Shown: one piece after another, positions 11,222-23,297 of the stretch
Layout: each line of letters begins with the position of its first letter
How positions within the stretch are numbered: position 1 is the stretch's first letter
DNA from: Dendrocalamus latiflorus
Lineage: Eukaryota; Streptophyta; Magnoliopsida; Poales; Poaceae
Reading direction: 5' to 3'
Length of the DNA stretch: 64,000 bases
Assembly: GCA_017311315.1 (NCBI GenBank)
Contig: CM029644.1
Location: forward strand, 24,881,606-24,945,605
Program-made: the position numbers and the translations under genes
Notes under the pieces: generated by a model
What the model was told of the DNA's origin: nothing
Seen by the model: the letters and a program-made list of their open reading frames with translations, nothing else
Database searches by the model: none

Positions 11222-12010
11222 TTAGTTATCCTTTCTAATTTCGGGCATAACAAGTCCCGCAGCAACTTGGAGACTCGTCCGTTGTATCTCAGCTGCTTTG
11301 GTCAGTAACAGGTTCATGGAGCAGTCCTTGGGGCAGTGGTCTTGTCCTTCGCAGAGAAAACAGGTGATCTTTCTTGTTGGACACTCTCTTGGCGGGTGGT
11401 CTTCTTCACAATTGGAGCAGGTTGCAGTACACTGACTTTTCTCATGTCCTTTTTCTCCACAACGCCTACAGGCTATTAGGTTCATGAGGCAGTCGTCCGG
11501 GTAATGGTATTTCTTGCAGAATGAGCAATAAGGAACTGGGCAATTGTAGCAGTAATGTCCGGTTTGCCCACACGTAAAACAGTCTCCTTGTCCAATTTGT
11601 CGTAATGGAGGGCAGTGTTGTGCGACATGTCCTGCTCTGCCACACTCACTACATATATTATTCAGTGTAGCTTCCTGGTCTAGTGATAGAGCTTTTGCAA
11701 CTTGTTCTTCTTCGTCGGAGTTGAGGCTGATGGTGATGGCATCCATTGTTCGCTTGTCTTTCCTCTTGATGGGGCAATTCTTCAGGTAATGTCCCGGGTT
11801 GCCACATCTGAAACACTTGCCTTGCTTCTTCTGAGGGCCTTTACTTGGTGTAGGGCTGCTATTATTTTCATGATGCTGGCTTCTCTTTGACTTTTCTCGT
11901 AAGGTGAAGTCAGGTGATGGCTGGTACACATGGTTGGGACTGTCGCAAGCATCAATTATTATCCTTCCTCTCTTACTTCTGACTGTGGCAGTAGTATTGC
12001 CTCTTTCCAT
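11222..12010 (-). CDS. Gag-like protein with seven zinc knuckles
   Basis: Sole coding region of the nested retrotransposon, 262 codons. Seven zinc knuckles are visible. Those at about residues 66-79, 120-133, 144-157, 181-194 and 217-230 have spacing C-x2-C-x4-H-x4-C. Two variants with C-x2-C-x3-H-x4-C lie at 162-174 and 198-210. The N-terminal 60 residues are basic and low in structure, and an acidic DEEE patch lies near 99-102. The family property is binding of single-stranded RNA or DNA, as in Gag nucleocapsids and CNBP-like proteins. Plant Gag proteins usually carry one or two knuckles, so seven is unusual. No capsid-like domain is recognisable. It may be a truncated Gag or a co-opted cellular gene. 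The frame is open with no internal break. Confidence 0.8.
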   Translation of the reverse strand: MERGNTTATVRSKRGRIIIDACDSPNHVYQPSPDFTLREKSKRSQHHENNSSPTPSKGPQKKQGKCFRCGNPGHYLKNCPIKRKDKRTMDAITISLNSDEEEQVAKALSLDQEATLNNICSECGRAGHVAQHCPPLRQIGQGDCFTCGQTGHYCYNCPVPYCSFCKKYHYPDDCLMNLIACRRCGEKGHEKSQCTATCSNCEEDHPPRECPTRKITCFLCEGQDHCPKDCSMNLLLTKAAEIQRTSLQVAAGLVMPEIRKDN

Positions 12011-13547
12011 TGGGCCTAATAGGATTTTCCAGAAAAGGTGAGAGGGAATAGCATGAGATGAGCGTTAAATCGCGGAGATAAGGTGTTCTAACCCATTTAA
12101 CTTTAAAGGAAGATACCCCGGAAGCTGGGGTGATACAGATCCACACAAGTTTTTTTTTACATAAGGCTTAGAATCTAATGGCCTTTATAATTTAACTTCC
12201 ACTTTTGCAAACTGCACTTAGGCTATCTTTCTTCATTAATTGTTCATGGCATTACTGCCATCTAAGACTCCAAACAGCGAAGGAGATTATTTATTTTATT
12301 TGATCCACCAATCATACTCTTCCTATTGTATCATCCATCATTTCATTAATCTAGTCATGATTATCTAAGTCCCGCATAAATCTTTGACCTTCAATCATAT
12401 ATTTATGGATTAAATATCATATTTTCACTATGACTGTATAATCAAAATCTCGGATCCACTATTGGTCAACTTATTAACTCTACAATCCAATGCCTTTACT
12501 TTAGATCCACCAATATAGTTATTCCATTTAAAATTCTATTAATCGAATCGAAGTTACCGAATTCTTATATGTGCCTGAATTTTCACCACATCTTTATAAA
12601 TCCAATCTCAGGTCCTTCAATTGCCAATTTTATCAGCTTTCAAATCCTATGACAATCTAGCTTTCTTTATTTAGATCCACTGATATCTTTCGTATCGTGA
12701 CCTTCTAATAATCCAGTCTGGTGTCATTGATCCAAATCCATAGTTTGCTTCTCCAATGATCAACCTGAATCTTTATTGTCTATCTACTCCTCAATTCTGA
12801 ATTCTGATGATTATCCATCATTATTACTTTTAAATCCACCAGTGTCATGTGTATCAGGACCTCCTAATAATCCAAGATTGTATTCAAAATCATAATTACT
12901 CCTCTAGTAACCACCTAAATCTTCAGTGACAACCTCCGAATTAATTCATTATTATAAACATCTTCCAGGAATAATGTTATTAATCAAGCCTATACTTTGA
13001 TAATTGTTGTCATCTCTCCAATTTCTCAAAACTCTATCAATTTGTCTAGCAATCGATCATATTCCATTATTCCACTATTGTAAATATCTCCCAAGAATTA
13101 TGTTATTTATCAATGTTGTACTCCCGCAATTAGTTTCATATTTCCTATTTCTCCAAGAATAACTTAATTCATCCATCTAGTCATTCTAATTCTTTCCGTT
13201 AGGCTCCACCAATTTTTTTTTGTTCTTCCAATTTTCACCCTATTGTTTACTCCAAAAATAAAACAATCTTTGATATTAAGCTTCAGGGTTACGCACCATG
13301 ACTCTTGGCCTTAAGTGCGTTTTCATAGAAAGTTTACAAGAGAAGTACTGGATTTTCATCACTTTGAATTTGGGTAAGAGAGCTTCAAAAGTAAAATGGA
13401 TAGGGCAGCATATAGATGAGGGAGAATCATCTAAGAGAGATGAGAATGAGTGATACAACTTATATTTTTCGAAATAGATTTTGAAGAAATAATTCTAGTT
13501 ATGAAACTAACGACCATGCTAACTAGGTCACGACCTGCAGTCGATAT
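12011..13547 (-). other. Untranslated leader of the retrotransposon
   Basis: About 1.5 kb of AT-rich sequence between PBS and coding region. It has loosely repeated motifs such as gatccacc and attaatc, with no domain-bearing frame. It is presumably 5' leader of the genomic RNA. Confidence 0.5.
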
Positions 13548-13559
13548 GCTCTGATACCA
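13548..13559 (-). other. Primer-binding site (initiator tRNA-Met type)
   Basis: The minus strand reads TGGTATCAGAGC, four bases inside the 5' LTR end. This is the standard plant retrotransposon PBS. Confidence 0.92.
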
Positions 13560-14111
13560 AATCTGTGAGACCCGGATTTTTCAATTCAAATCCACTGTGA
13601 TTCACTGCACTATTCCCTGGATCAGTAGATAGTGCTCACAGTTACAGCAATGGTTATCAAAATACATATCATGCGGAAGCATAAATATAATAGTAAACTT
13701 ACTCATGGGCCGATTAGGCCGAAATCAATAAATTGCAGCAGCGGAAGAACGAAGCACGCAGGTGGGACCTTCAGGACATGCCCACGGGCAGCCAACTGGA
13801 GGTTCGCGACCTAGCCCTTGACATCTTCATCTTCTCGGCCAGCTTGTCCAATCTTGTTGCTGAGGCGAGGTGATTTGATTCCTGATTCTGAAATCTGTCG
13901 TAAAAGTGAGCGTGAGCACTCCAACCCCGTGCTCCGCAAGCCAACACACAGAATGCAAATATATAACATGCATGGCTTGTCAATGGAAAGGCATAGGGCT
14001 ATTTTATTTGCCAAAGAGTGCTTTTGAATACAATTACTTAAAATTTCCTATGACCTAGCAGGTTTCAATTCACATTTTTAAACCATTAGTTGAAATAATC
14101 CATGTAAACAT

Positions 14112-14775
14112 GTTGGCATCACACCAACTAACCTTATGGCATCGCACCATAAGTTACCTCTTGGCATCGCTCCAAGGGCGGCATATGACATCGCACCATA
14201 TGCTTATTGTTGGCATCACACCAACAATCCTTATGGCATCGCACCATAAGTTACCACTTGGCATCGCACCAAGGGCGGCGTATGACATCGCACCATACGC
14301 GTTGGCATCACACCAACTAACCTTATGGCATCGCACCATAAGTTGCCTCTTGGCATCGCACCAAGGGCGGCATATGACATCGCACCATATGCTTATTGTT
14401 GGCATCACACCAACAATCCTTATGGCATCGCACCATAAGTTACCACTTGGCATCGCACCAAGGGCGGCGTATGACATCGCACCATACGCGTTGGCATCAC
14501 ACCAACTAACCCTATGGCATCGCACCATAGGTTGCCTCTTGGCATCGCACCAAGGGCGGCATATGACATCGCACCATATGCTTATGGTTGGCATCGCACC
14601 ACCCATCCTTATGGCATCTCACCATAAGTTAACCCTCGGCATCGCACCAAGGGTTGCGTATGACATCGCACCATACGCTAAGTGTCGGCATCGCACCAAC
14701 ACTACATACGGCATCGCACCATATGATTCCAAATAGTTTGAGAAGTTTCCCTTGGGGCATTAGTGTCACCCCAAG
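14112..14775 (-). repeat. Covarying stem-loop array in the 5' LTR
   Basis: Second copy of the array at 7438-8101. By eye only one base differs, inside the loop of one module (ggcatct here, ggtatct in the other copy). The 189-bp units are 14112-14300, 14301-14489 and 14490-14678. Confidence 0.9.
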
Positions 14776-16093
14776 TAACTAGCATTCCTAAGCATTGCCA
14801 TTTAACTAGGGACTTAATTTGTGAAATCTTAAGATAATTAATACTATGGCGACAAGGTTCACATGTCCATGTTTGGCAAGGAGATTAATATGAACAATAG
14901 CAATAACAGGGCATAACTAGCTTGCTGAAATTGAACATAACATTTCTCATGAAATAGTAGCATGCACTTTGCTAATTTAAAAGGAAATAACTTTAAAATG
15001 CTGGGTTCAATATGATCAAAGTGTTGACTCGCCTGGCGCGGTTTACCGCGGTCTTGAGCTCACACAATGGTTTCTCTTGAGCTTCTGATCTTTATCTTCA
15101 CTTCGAGCTTAACCTTGCCGGATCCACTGAATCTTCACGACTCCCAGTTTCTAATTACGCGACAACGACTGAATCCAAATGAAAGCAAATAACTCAAAGA
15201 TCCAAATAAATCCGAATAAAGTCAACTTTCGTATTATCATGAGTTAATGGGCGATTTGGGTGATTTGAGGCAAGGCCGGTAGATTACGATAACTCGATCT
15301 TTTTATTAATAATCTCTTTTATTATTTTTGTATTTATCAAGGAAGTTCCATGAGTTAGGTTATACCTACGATTTGGTGCAGGAGTTTAGTGTACAAAGTT
15401 TATCTTTAGGGTATGCATTCATTGCGACTCAGGTTATGATAAAGGCAAACTGGACTGATGGATGAGATTTGAACTTATTCTATAAATCTTTTAGTCGAAG
15501 GTATTATAACACTTGTCCCAAAAGCTAGGTTTAGGAATTTCTTATGGTAGAACTTAAGTCCTTTTAATCATAATTTCTGATGAATCAAAATAATCCACCT
15601 TATTTCCATAACTTTAACGTGGATATCTTTATTATGTTTGAATGTTTAACCAACGGAAACCCTCTGTATTATTACCCTAAATTAGTATTTAGTCTTTTAA
15701 TTCATTTATGCAAACCACATTAAATATCACCAAAAATTCTAATGAGCTCTAAAATTCATGGTTTTAGTTCCACTGGACAGATCTTGAATTTAGATGAATT
15801 TATAAATTTGTTTCACTCAATTTGGACTTAAAATGAATAAGTTATACCCATTTAAAGTTCTCAGTTTTATTAAATCCAAAAATTATTAGAAATCTGACAG
15901 GTAGGGCCCACAACAGATTTTTAATTTTCCTTTTACTTTTATTCCTTTTATCTGTGTCTATGGCAGGTGGGGCCGGTCACTGAGTTATTAAAGAAGCATG
16001 GCCCACATGTCAGGGACTCACTACTTTAACTACCAATCATTAGCTCTAACTGTATTTAATGACTGTCTTAATCAGAGTTAATTACACAGCTAC

Positions 16094-17234
16094 AGTTCTC
16101 TTCTCCCTCCGGCCGAAGGACGGCGAGCTCGCCGCCGGCGGAGGAAGCGGCGGCCAGGCGTGGGCATCCCCAAAATGGGTTTCTCGCGCCCGCGCCTACC
16201 CGCCAGCGAGGTTTCGCCGACCAATTTGGCCGGAGGGGCGGCCGGCGACGACCCGAAGCGGTGGCGGAACAGGGGGACAGGTGTACGGCGGCACAGGGCA
16301 TAGGAACTCAATTAACTCGCAAGATAGCATCTCGGCGAGGACAGGAAGCTACCTCGGGGGTCGTCTTGACTCGAGAGCGGCTGTGGCGGCTTGGCGGCGT
16401 GCGGCGGCGGTGAACGGAGGAGGTGCACGACGCCGGCGAGGTGTGGACCAGGAGGGGCTCGGCCGAGAACGGGGGAAGCTTCGCCGTGCACTGAGGGTGC
16501 TCGAGGAAGAAGGAATCGACCCGGCGGGCTCACAATCGGTGGCGAGCTTGTTGGTCGGTGGTGGGGAAGAAAGGTGGCGCCGGCGAAGGAGAGGGCACTA
16601 GAACCCGATTGCTTGGGGGAAGAGGAAGTATGGAGTGTGGGGAAGGTTATGGTGGCTTCGGTTGCTCTTATAATCGACCGTGCGGAGCTGGCAACGTGCG
16701 GCGGCCGTTTGGTCACTTCGGGGCAGGCGGCGGTGTCAGGCGGCGATGGCGACAGGGCAGCTGCGGGCATCCTGGCGCTCATCCACCCTTTCCCGTGCTG
16801 TAGCTTTTCTCCGCACGCGCGCTGGGGCGGCAGGTAGCTCGCACCACGTGGCCGAGTGTCGCGGCCGGGCGGAGGAAATACCACGGGCGGTGGCGCCGCA
16901 CCAGGGGAGGAGGAGGCGAAACCAGGGGCGGGGGCGGCCTCGCAGGCTTTTCCACCGGGCGACGGGACGGCTCGGCAGGGCAACTCCGGCGCATGGTTGC
17001 CACGGGGACACTCGGCGCAGGAGCTGAGCAGAAGCATGATGGCGCGGGCGCACGCGGAGAAGAAGAGAGGGAGGGCCCAGCGGCCAGAGAAGGAGTTCGG
17101 GAGAAGGAGCTGGCGCGGGGCGGGGCCAGCGGCAGAAAGAGCGAGCGCGGGGCCCGCATGGCAGAGTCGGGGGCGGGGAAGCGGGCTGGTCGACGCGCGC
17201 GCGGGGAGAGGCTGGACTGTCGGGCGCGCACGGG
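16094..17234. repeat. GC-rich block within the 5' LTR
   Basis: Second copy of 9420-10560. About 25 of the LTR differences lie in and just before this block, mostly C/T or G/A at CpG sites. Confidence 0.5.
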
Positions 17235-17629
17235 TGCTGGGCCGGGGTGATGGCCGGCCCGGCTCCTTTGTATTTTTTTTAATTTTCTTTTTCCTTTCCT
17301 TTTGTTTTTGCTCTAAGCTCTTTGTGCCATTAATTCCAAAAATGAAATTTGATGTTTTAATTCAAGTGTCTCCCTTTCTTTTATGGATCATCTTTTCAGA
17401 TTCAAATTTATAATCTTGAGTTTTCATTATTTGCATATTCACCTCCTTGGTGTTATTAATGTTTGTCTTTGTCTTTTATGAATTTCTTCAATTTTTAGAA
17501 CCTCAATCAAATCAAGGAAAACTCCATGAAATCCAAATTCAAAAATTAGAATATATTGCAGAAATAATTCAAAAACTTTATATTTTCTAATTTCAAATTT
17601 TTGGGATGTTACACCAGCTGAGCTGTCAG

Positions 17630-18405
17630 ATTATCATAGACGGTTCTACATATAGAACCGTCTGTAATGAATGAATATCACAGACGGTTCTACATATAGA
17701 ACTGTCTGCACACAATTTTATATACCGATGCAATATAAACAACTAGTCTGAAAAGATAAAATAGCAAAGTTCTATATGACTTATATATATACTTATTTGA
17801 AAGGTTTTGACGAGATCTATAACTTTTCAGTTGAAGCAAAATCCAAATTCCAAAAGGAAGACCAAGAAAAAGGGCAAAAACAGAAACTAAAAACTTGCGA
17901 CGCAGATTTAGGTCCAAAGATGGACGATTTTCGGGGTCTTGGAGGGCGACTAGCATAAGCTGGTCATATTTTTTGGATCGGGCTCGTCGTTAGCTTTCCA
18001 ACGAGTACAAGAACGTCGAAAACGGATACCGTATGCAAAAGTTATGCCCGTTTTACTGAAGGTGTGTCAAAATTGAATCATACTCGGACTCAAGTGGGAA
18101 AATATGAAATTTTGAGGGATTGCAAGGCGGGAAACATATCACAGACGGTTTTTATTATAAAACCGTCTGTGATACTGAAATATCACAGACGGTTTTATAA
18201 TAAAACCGTCTGTGATAATCTGGAATATCACAGACGGTTTATAATAAAAATCGTCTGTGATATTCTAGTGTCACAGACGGTTCAGCGGTAAGAACCGTCT
18301 GTGATACTCTTTTTCCCCGCCATAAACACCACAGATGGCCTCCAAATTAAAACCGTCTGTGGTAGTGTACATCACAGACGGTTTTGTAAAACCGTCTGTG
18401 ATTTG
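17630..18405. repeat. CACTA right subterminal repeats
   Basis: More than ten copies of tcacagacggtt and its complement, dense at 17630-17710 and 18136-18405. Several pairs form perfect short hairpins. Confidence 0.85.
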
Positions 18406-18438
18406 ACGTATAATATTAGGCTTTCTGTAGTAGTGTCA

Positions 18439-19804
18439 AGCAAAAAAGTCATTTTATAACTTTACAGCTCACAAGGTCTTTAATTGCTTGGTAGATACAG
18501 CTCATGGCCATCTACTACACAATGAAGTAAGCAACTTCCTCTTCTTGTACGCATGTCGGTAAGAGTAGCAAAGAGTGCTCTAGATGCTTCATGGCTCATG
18601 GCTGACATAGCACGTGAGTTATTCAAAACCTAGCTAGCTCATATGTAACTCGAAACACCTATTCCATTCTACAAAGTTCAGTAGCCTGTCGGCAGATCTT
18701 TGATCAGAGATTTGTATAGGTTGATAACTTCATATAATTTTTAACAAGAAAATAAATTAGTACCAACAAACTCCTCCTTAATTCATTTTATTGAGAAATA
18801 TTTTTCTACAGTAAATTACACTAAACAAAACCTTTATGCAAATATCTTCTAGCTAAAATTTTATCTCTAACCATTTCAGTTGCACATCTTATTCCGTTCT
18901 TCTCGCCGAAAGAACATGTACTCATCATCCTGTAAATTCTCTTATTTGCAATTCTTTTTCTTACTTTCGATTTATTTATCGGCTTTCACTCTTTTTTTCG
19001 GCTCAACCTTTTGGATTTGTCCTTACTGAATTTTATCGAATCATTTTGCTTTATAATTTTTCAATTGTCGACAAATTATGTACGTAGCTTTATATTTTTT
19101 TCAATTGTTGACAAATTACGTGCCTTGTAAATCTCTGCCATGCTCCTAACATGTTTTGCCTACGTGTCTTGCTGCTATTTTGTGTAGGCCTTGCAAGTAT
19201 GTGATTCGTGGATTCATCAAATACCACAACATAGGTAATTTCCTGACCCAACTAAAAAAATGGTGTTGATCATGTAAATTAAAGGATTTTAGCCTCATAA
19301 AGTCAGGAGATGGAAGAGCAAATCTCACTTCAGGTCTTCAGGATGTTACCATTTCAGCAGGCTCATTGTTCTTGAAAGGTGACATATGCCTTCCACTTGA
19401 TGACTGAACATTGACCTCTCCCTTACCCTCTGTGTTCTTTAGCTATGCAATTCTATAAACTCCTAGACCCATGCATGGATGTACCTATGTGATGAATCTT
19501 CCACATGAATTAACCACACACACACTATTCCAGCTCAAACAGTTTTGCACTAGAGTCAATATACATTACCTACAGTTGTACTCTGCACAATATATGGCTG
19601 GGTTCGGCTCCACTTTGCTTTGGCTTTTCACTTCCTGCCAATAGGGATCGGGGGAGGGGGGACCAGGACCGGGGGATAGGCAGGCCGCGCGGGCAGAAGA
19701 TGGGCTGGGCCCTGGCTTCACCCGCAGTCGCGGGCTGGCGGTCCGCTGCGTTTCTCTCGGCCTCTCGGGCCGAATTGTGGCTATAAACAGCTGATTTGGC
19801 CCAA
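18439..19804. other. Intergenic stretch, no recognised feature
   Basis: AT-rich DNA up to about 19560, then a short GC-rich stretch at 19620-19790. No domain-bearing frame, RNA gene or clear transposon terminus was seen. Confidence 0.35.
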
Positions 19805-19807
19805 CTA

Positions 19808-19963
<156 letters not shown>

Positions 19964-19979
19964 TTATATCTCATATATA

Positions 19980-20046
19980 CTAGGTTTTTTGTCAAAAATT
20001 TAGGTGTTCAGTTGAACACCTATGAACTACTGTAGATCCGCCCCTG
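19980..20046. repeat. Orphan hAT-type terminus
   Basis: Ends gtagatccgcccctg, matching the caggggcggatc termini seen elsewhere in the window. The matching left end was not found and may be lost or interrupted by the microsatellite. Confidence 0.45.
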
Positions 20047-20792
20047 TTAGTGCGCCACCCTATCTACTATTTTTAAGGTCGGATAGGAATCACAATATAG
20101 TAATACTGATGCTATGATACTACTACAGCTACGACGATTAGTATTTAAATTTTGGGGGAAAAAAGTTCATCCAAACTAAACCCTCTCTCGGCTTTTAAAA
20201 GGTGAGTTCTGGTGGGGGCGAAACGTTGCCTTTCGCCAGCTCTTTCACTTCGGGCCATGCAAAAACCATAAGAACTCTTATGATTGCCAACACTAGAGAT
20301 TATGATTTATGAGTATGACAACGGCATGCTTTTCTTTGAGGACCCACACGTTTCTACCTTTAATTTGCGATTCCATGCACGGTCCAGATCTTACCGAAAT
20401 TTTCCAGTCCCCATTTCTGAATGACTCACATACACTAGTAGTTACACAGTTACCAAAGCAATTCAAAATCCATGTTTTTGGGTAACATCGCATTGCAAAC
20501 TTAATTATTACTATAGGATCGATGGAGTACGGTCCAAAACTTTGAATCAAATTCCAAGCACATAGCATTATGGAGCATGTATACACGAATCCCAAAGCCC
20601 TTTAGTGAGTTGCGAGTCTTGTGACCTAAGCAAAGTTCAGCAGTTGAGTTGTGAGCTTTGACCACATTAGTTAAGTCTGGTTAAGCACACGGAAGCACGT
20701 GCAAAAGGCATCCACCAGACTATGATCCTATGGAAATAATCCCTTAGGTTGTACTCGTTGGTTAACTACGGCCTGCAAGGCTGCAATGACGA
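20047..20792. other. Intergenic stretch, no recognised feature
   Basis: No supported gene or repeat. Short frames lack homology that I can recognise. Confidence 0.3.
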
Positions 20793-21070
20793 GCCCTGGT
20801 CAATATGGCTTCAGCTTCTGGCTTCAGCTTATTTTTGCACTATTCATAAATTTCGTCTTTTTCTGAACTTTTGACTTTTTTTTGAGTTTTTTACCGGTTC
20901 TTTTTTTCCTCATATTTGTTTACATTATACGTGATGGGCTAATATGTTTTTTTATTTTTAAATTTTTTTAAATTTAATTATGGTAAATAAGCATCTGTCA
21001 GCTACAGTGCTTTTTCAGCCAGCTACAGTGTTTTCAGCCATAAGCCATGAGGCTTTCAGCCGAACCGATC
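20793..21070. repeat. MITE, gccctggtc/gcttcagc family
   Basis: Shares an interior (attcataaatttcgtctttt, followed by a T-rich run, then aaatttaattat) with 24114-24386 and 25996-26235. Ends are imperfect inverted repeats around ggcttcagc and gccgaaccg. Confidence 0.55.
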
Positions 21071-21244
21071 ACCACCCAAAAATTTATAAAATTTTAAATC
21101 TCAGCTAAAATAAAAAAACTTGCCCAATTTAAAATTATTTCAGCTAAAACCGCTTTTCCAACTTGGCTTTCCACCTTCAACCATCATTGGCGACGGTGCA
21201 AGGATGGCACCAGGTTTGGATATGTTTGTTTGTCTCGTCTGAAT

Positions 21245-23297
21245 AGATCAAGGATCAATTTTGTGTGCGATTATTTCTATACCCAATCGTGCAACTATAA
21301 GTCTAGTATGGAATGGACCTAACTAAAACTCTTTTCACCCATGGCCTCCCATCCTTCGTAGATTCTCAAATAACCATGCTCCTCGTTGAGTCTGGTCGAG
21401 TCGCCACCATGCAATGGTGGTGGTCTAGTTAGCTTCCTCTACTGCTAGACCTCTCCATAACTCCTCAAAATCTACCAAGCTCAAAAATGGAACCATGGAT
21501 GCTCACTGGTCCTTAGTGTGCTGTCGCTCACCATCGGAGGGCCTCGCTAGAGCCCCAATTGTGCCGTTGCTGCCCCCTCTGTTCGGTGCCCTGGCGCCAA
21601 ACCGAGCAAGACAAAGGTAGGCCAAGGCAGGCTAAGGACTAGCAGAGGCCAAGTCTTTGGGCCAGGCCAAGTTAGCCCATGGGCCAAAAATCCAACCAAG
21701 CTAGCCAGCTCGAAGGCCAAAAGAAATCGGGCCAAGCCCAAAATCGTTACTCATTACTGTTTTGCTATAGATCTGTTACTGTTTAAAACTCGATCTGCCA
21801 CTACTCCAACCCAAATCTAGTAATGTTCTAAACCTGTTACTATTACTGAACCTAACCTAGTGTGAATAGTTACAATCTGTTAATGTTCACCAAAATTCAA
21901 TTAGCATATTATACCCATTTTGACCATTTTGATCCCGTGAAACCCATTCTCAACTCTAATTAGTCTAAATCAACTCCGATAAAATTCTAGCCAACCCAAA
22001 TACTATTTTGAACCCATACCCAATATCGTTCAAATCTATTACTATTCACAAAAACCCATTAGACAAATTTATACCATTTCGACCATCTCGAACCCATCTA
22101 ACCTATTTTTTAACTCTATTCAAGTAAACCAAGCACCGCTTAAACCCCAACCACCCAAACCTATTTTCTTTATGTCAAGTTGGTTAGAGGAAGAGCTACA
22201 TGAGCAATTAAAGTAGTTCGCATCAGACCTAAAGGCTACAGAGAAGTGATCAATGACCTTAGATAAAGAGGCAAATTCTTATAATTGAACATGTTGAACC
22301 AAGTTTTCAAATGCAAATATTTTACTTTCAAATACAAGTGCATGCTTGACAGTGTTGTTTATATAGATTGGCTAGTTACACCATACAATTGATACATCTT
22401 ATTTCCCTTCTTTGATAATACCTTTTCGTTGTCACCATATATAGGATACTCATAATGGTAATAACACTAGATTATGATTGTGCTTAGATATGCTTTAGAG
22501 GTAAGAGTAAATACAATAGAAATATTACCAACTGAATCTGAATCGATTAAGGGTCGAATCTGTGTGCACATATTTCTACACTCAATCGTACAATCACAAG
22601 TCTAGTATGGGATGGATCTGGCTAACTAATTTGCTTGATTCCGGTGTAGACTCCTGTGCCATTGTAACAAAATTGGGAATGATCTGTGGGATCATTGCCC
22701 GGTTGGAATGTGATGGGAGTGAACATAAAGGGATCATTGCTCGGAAGTAGACCTAAAAGGTCACTGCCTTTATATGCAGTGTGCACTCAACCGATGAGAG
22801 AGAGACTCCGTAACAACAGGGGTTCCTTAGTGCTGAGGGTTATACCTTTGGAGTGGGGAAAAGCATCAAAAACTATGCATTATAAAAGTCTTGTTATGAT
22901 TTCTCAATCGCACACCTACGGAAGCGTATAATGACCGATATTATGAGATAATCATATCTTATGAGTCAGGTTGTACAACATCTGCAGAGTGTTATAATCT
23001 ATTCGAATAGTCGTGCCCCTGGTCATGGGCAAAGTGTGGAAAATAACAGTGTGTAGTTTTCACAAAATAGTTACTGGTTAGTGATTCTTATGGACATGGT
23101 ATGGTGGTATGGAAATAGATATGAGATGATGTCCATGGTTTGGACCTAGTAAGTAACAGTGAAGAGATGGTAATATGGAAATCAAGTTAAACCTTTTTAA
23201 ATATTTGTAAGTAAATAAGATATTTTTTTATTTGTAATTGAACTTCTATATTGTTGAGGGAAGTACATGGTCATATTCAAAAAGTAGGGTCGTTACA
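21245..23297 (-). mobile_element. Decayed Gypsy-type LTR material
   Basis: The right end gggtcgttaca reads TGTAACGACCC on the minus strand, a common start for grass Gypsy LTRs. The left limit is uncertain: a possible TSD tgcaa follows the right end and also precedes tggtggtgg near 21411. Segments of about 75 bp at 21245-21325 and 22552-22628 are diverged direct repeats. No coding region survives. Confidence 0.35.

Larger units (their letters stand above)
6890..17613 (-). mobile_element. Non-autonomous LTR retrotransposon with 4-kb LTRs (LARD-like), nested in the CACTA element
   Basis: Two direct copies of 4,050 bp (6890-10939 and 13564-17613) start tgtgagacccgg and end gggatgttaca. The exact TSD ccagc lies at 6885-6889 and 17614-17618. 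A PBS matching the 3' end of plant initiator tRNA-Met sits next to the right LTR and a PPT next to the left LTR, both on the minus strand. Transcription is therefore right to left. The 2,624-bp interior holds one coding region for a zinc-knuckle protein and no protease, reverse transcriptase or integrase. By eye the LTRs differ at about 30 sites (under 1%), so the insertion is young and postdates the CACTA. Confidence 0.93.
13564..17613 (-). repeat. 5' LTR (in element orientation), 4,050 bp
   Basis: Same length and layout as 6890-10939, offset by exactly 6,674 bp. It supplies the presumed promoter for the minus-strand genomic RNA. Confidence 0.93.
6412..18435. mobile_element. Non-autonomous CACTA (En/Spm) element split by a retrotransposon
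   Basis: The left terminus cactactacagaaaag and right terminus ctttctgtagtagtg are CACTA-type inverted repeats. The 3-bp TSD is tca at 6409-6411 and 18436-18438. Both subterminal regions carry many copies of tcacagacggtt in alternating orientation, as expected for transposase-binding sites. Removing the nested retrotransposon leaves about 1.3 kb with no transposase gene, so the element is non-autonomous. Confidence 0.92.
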
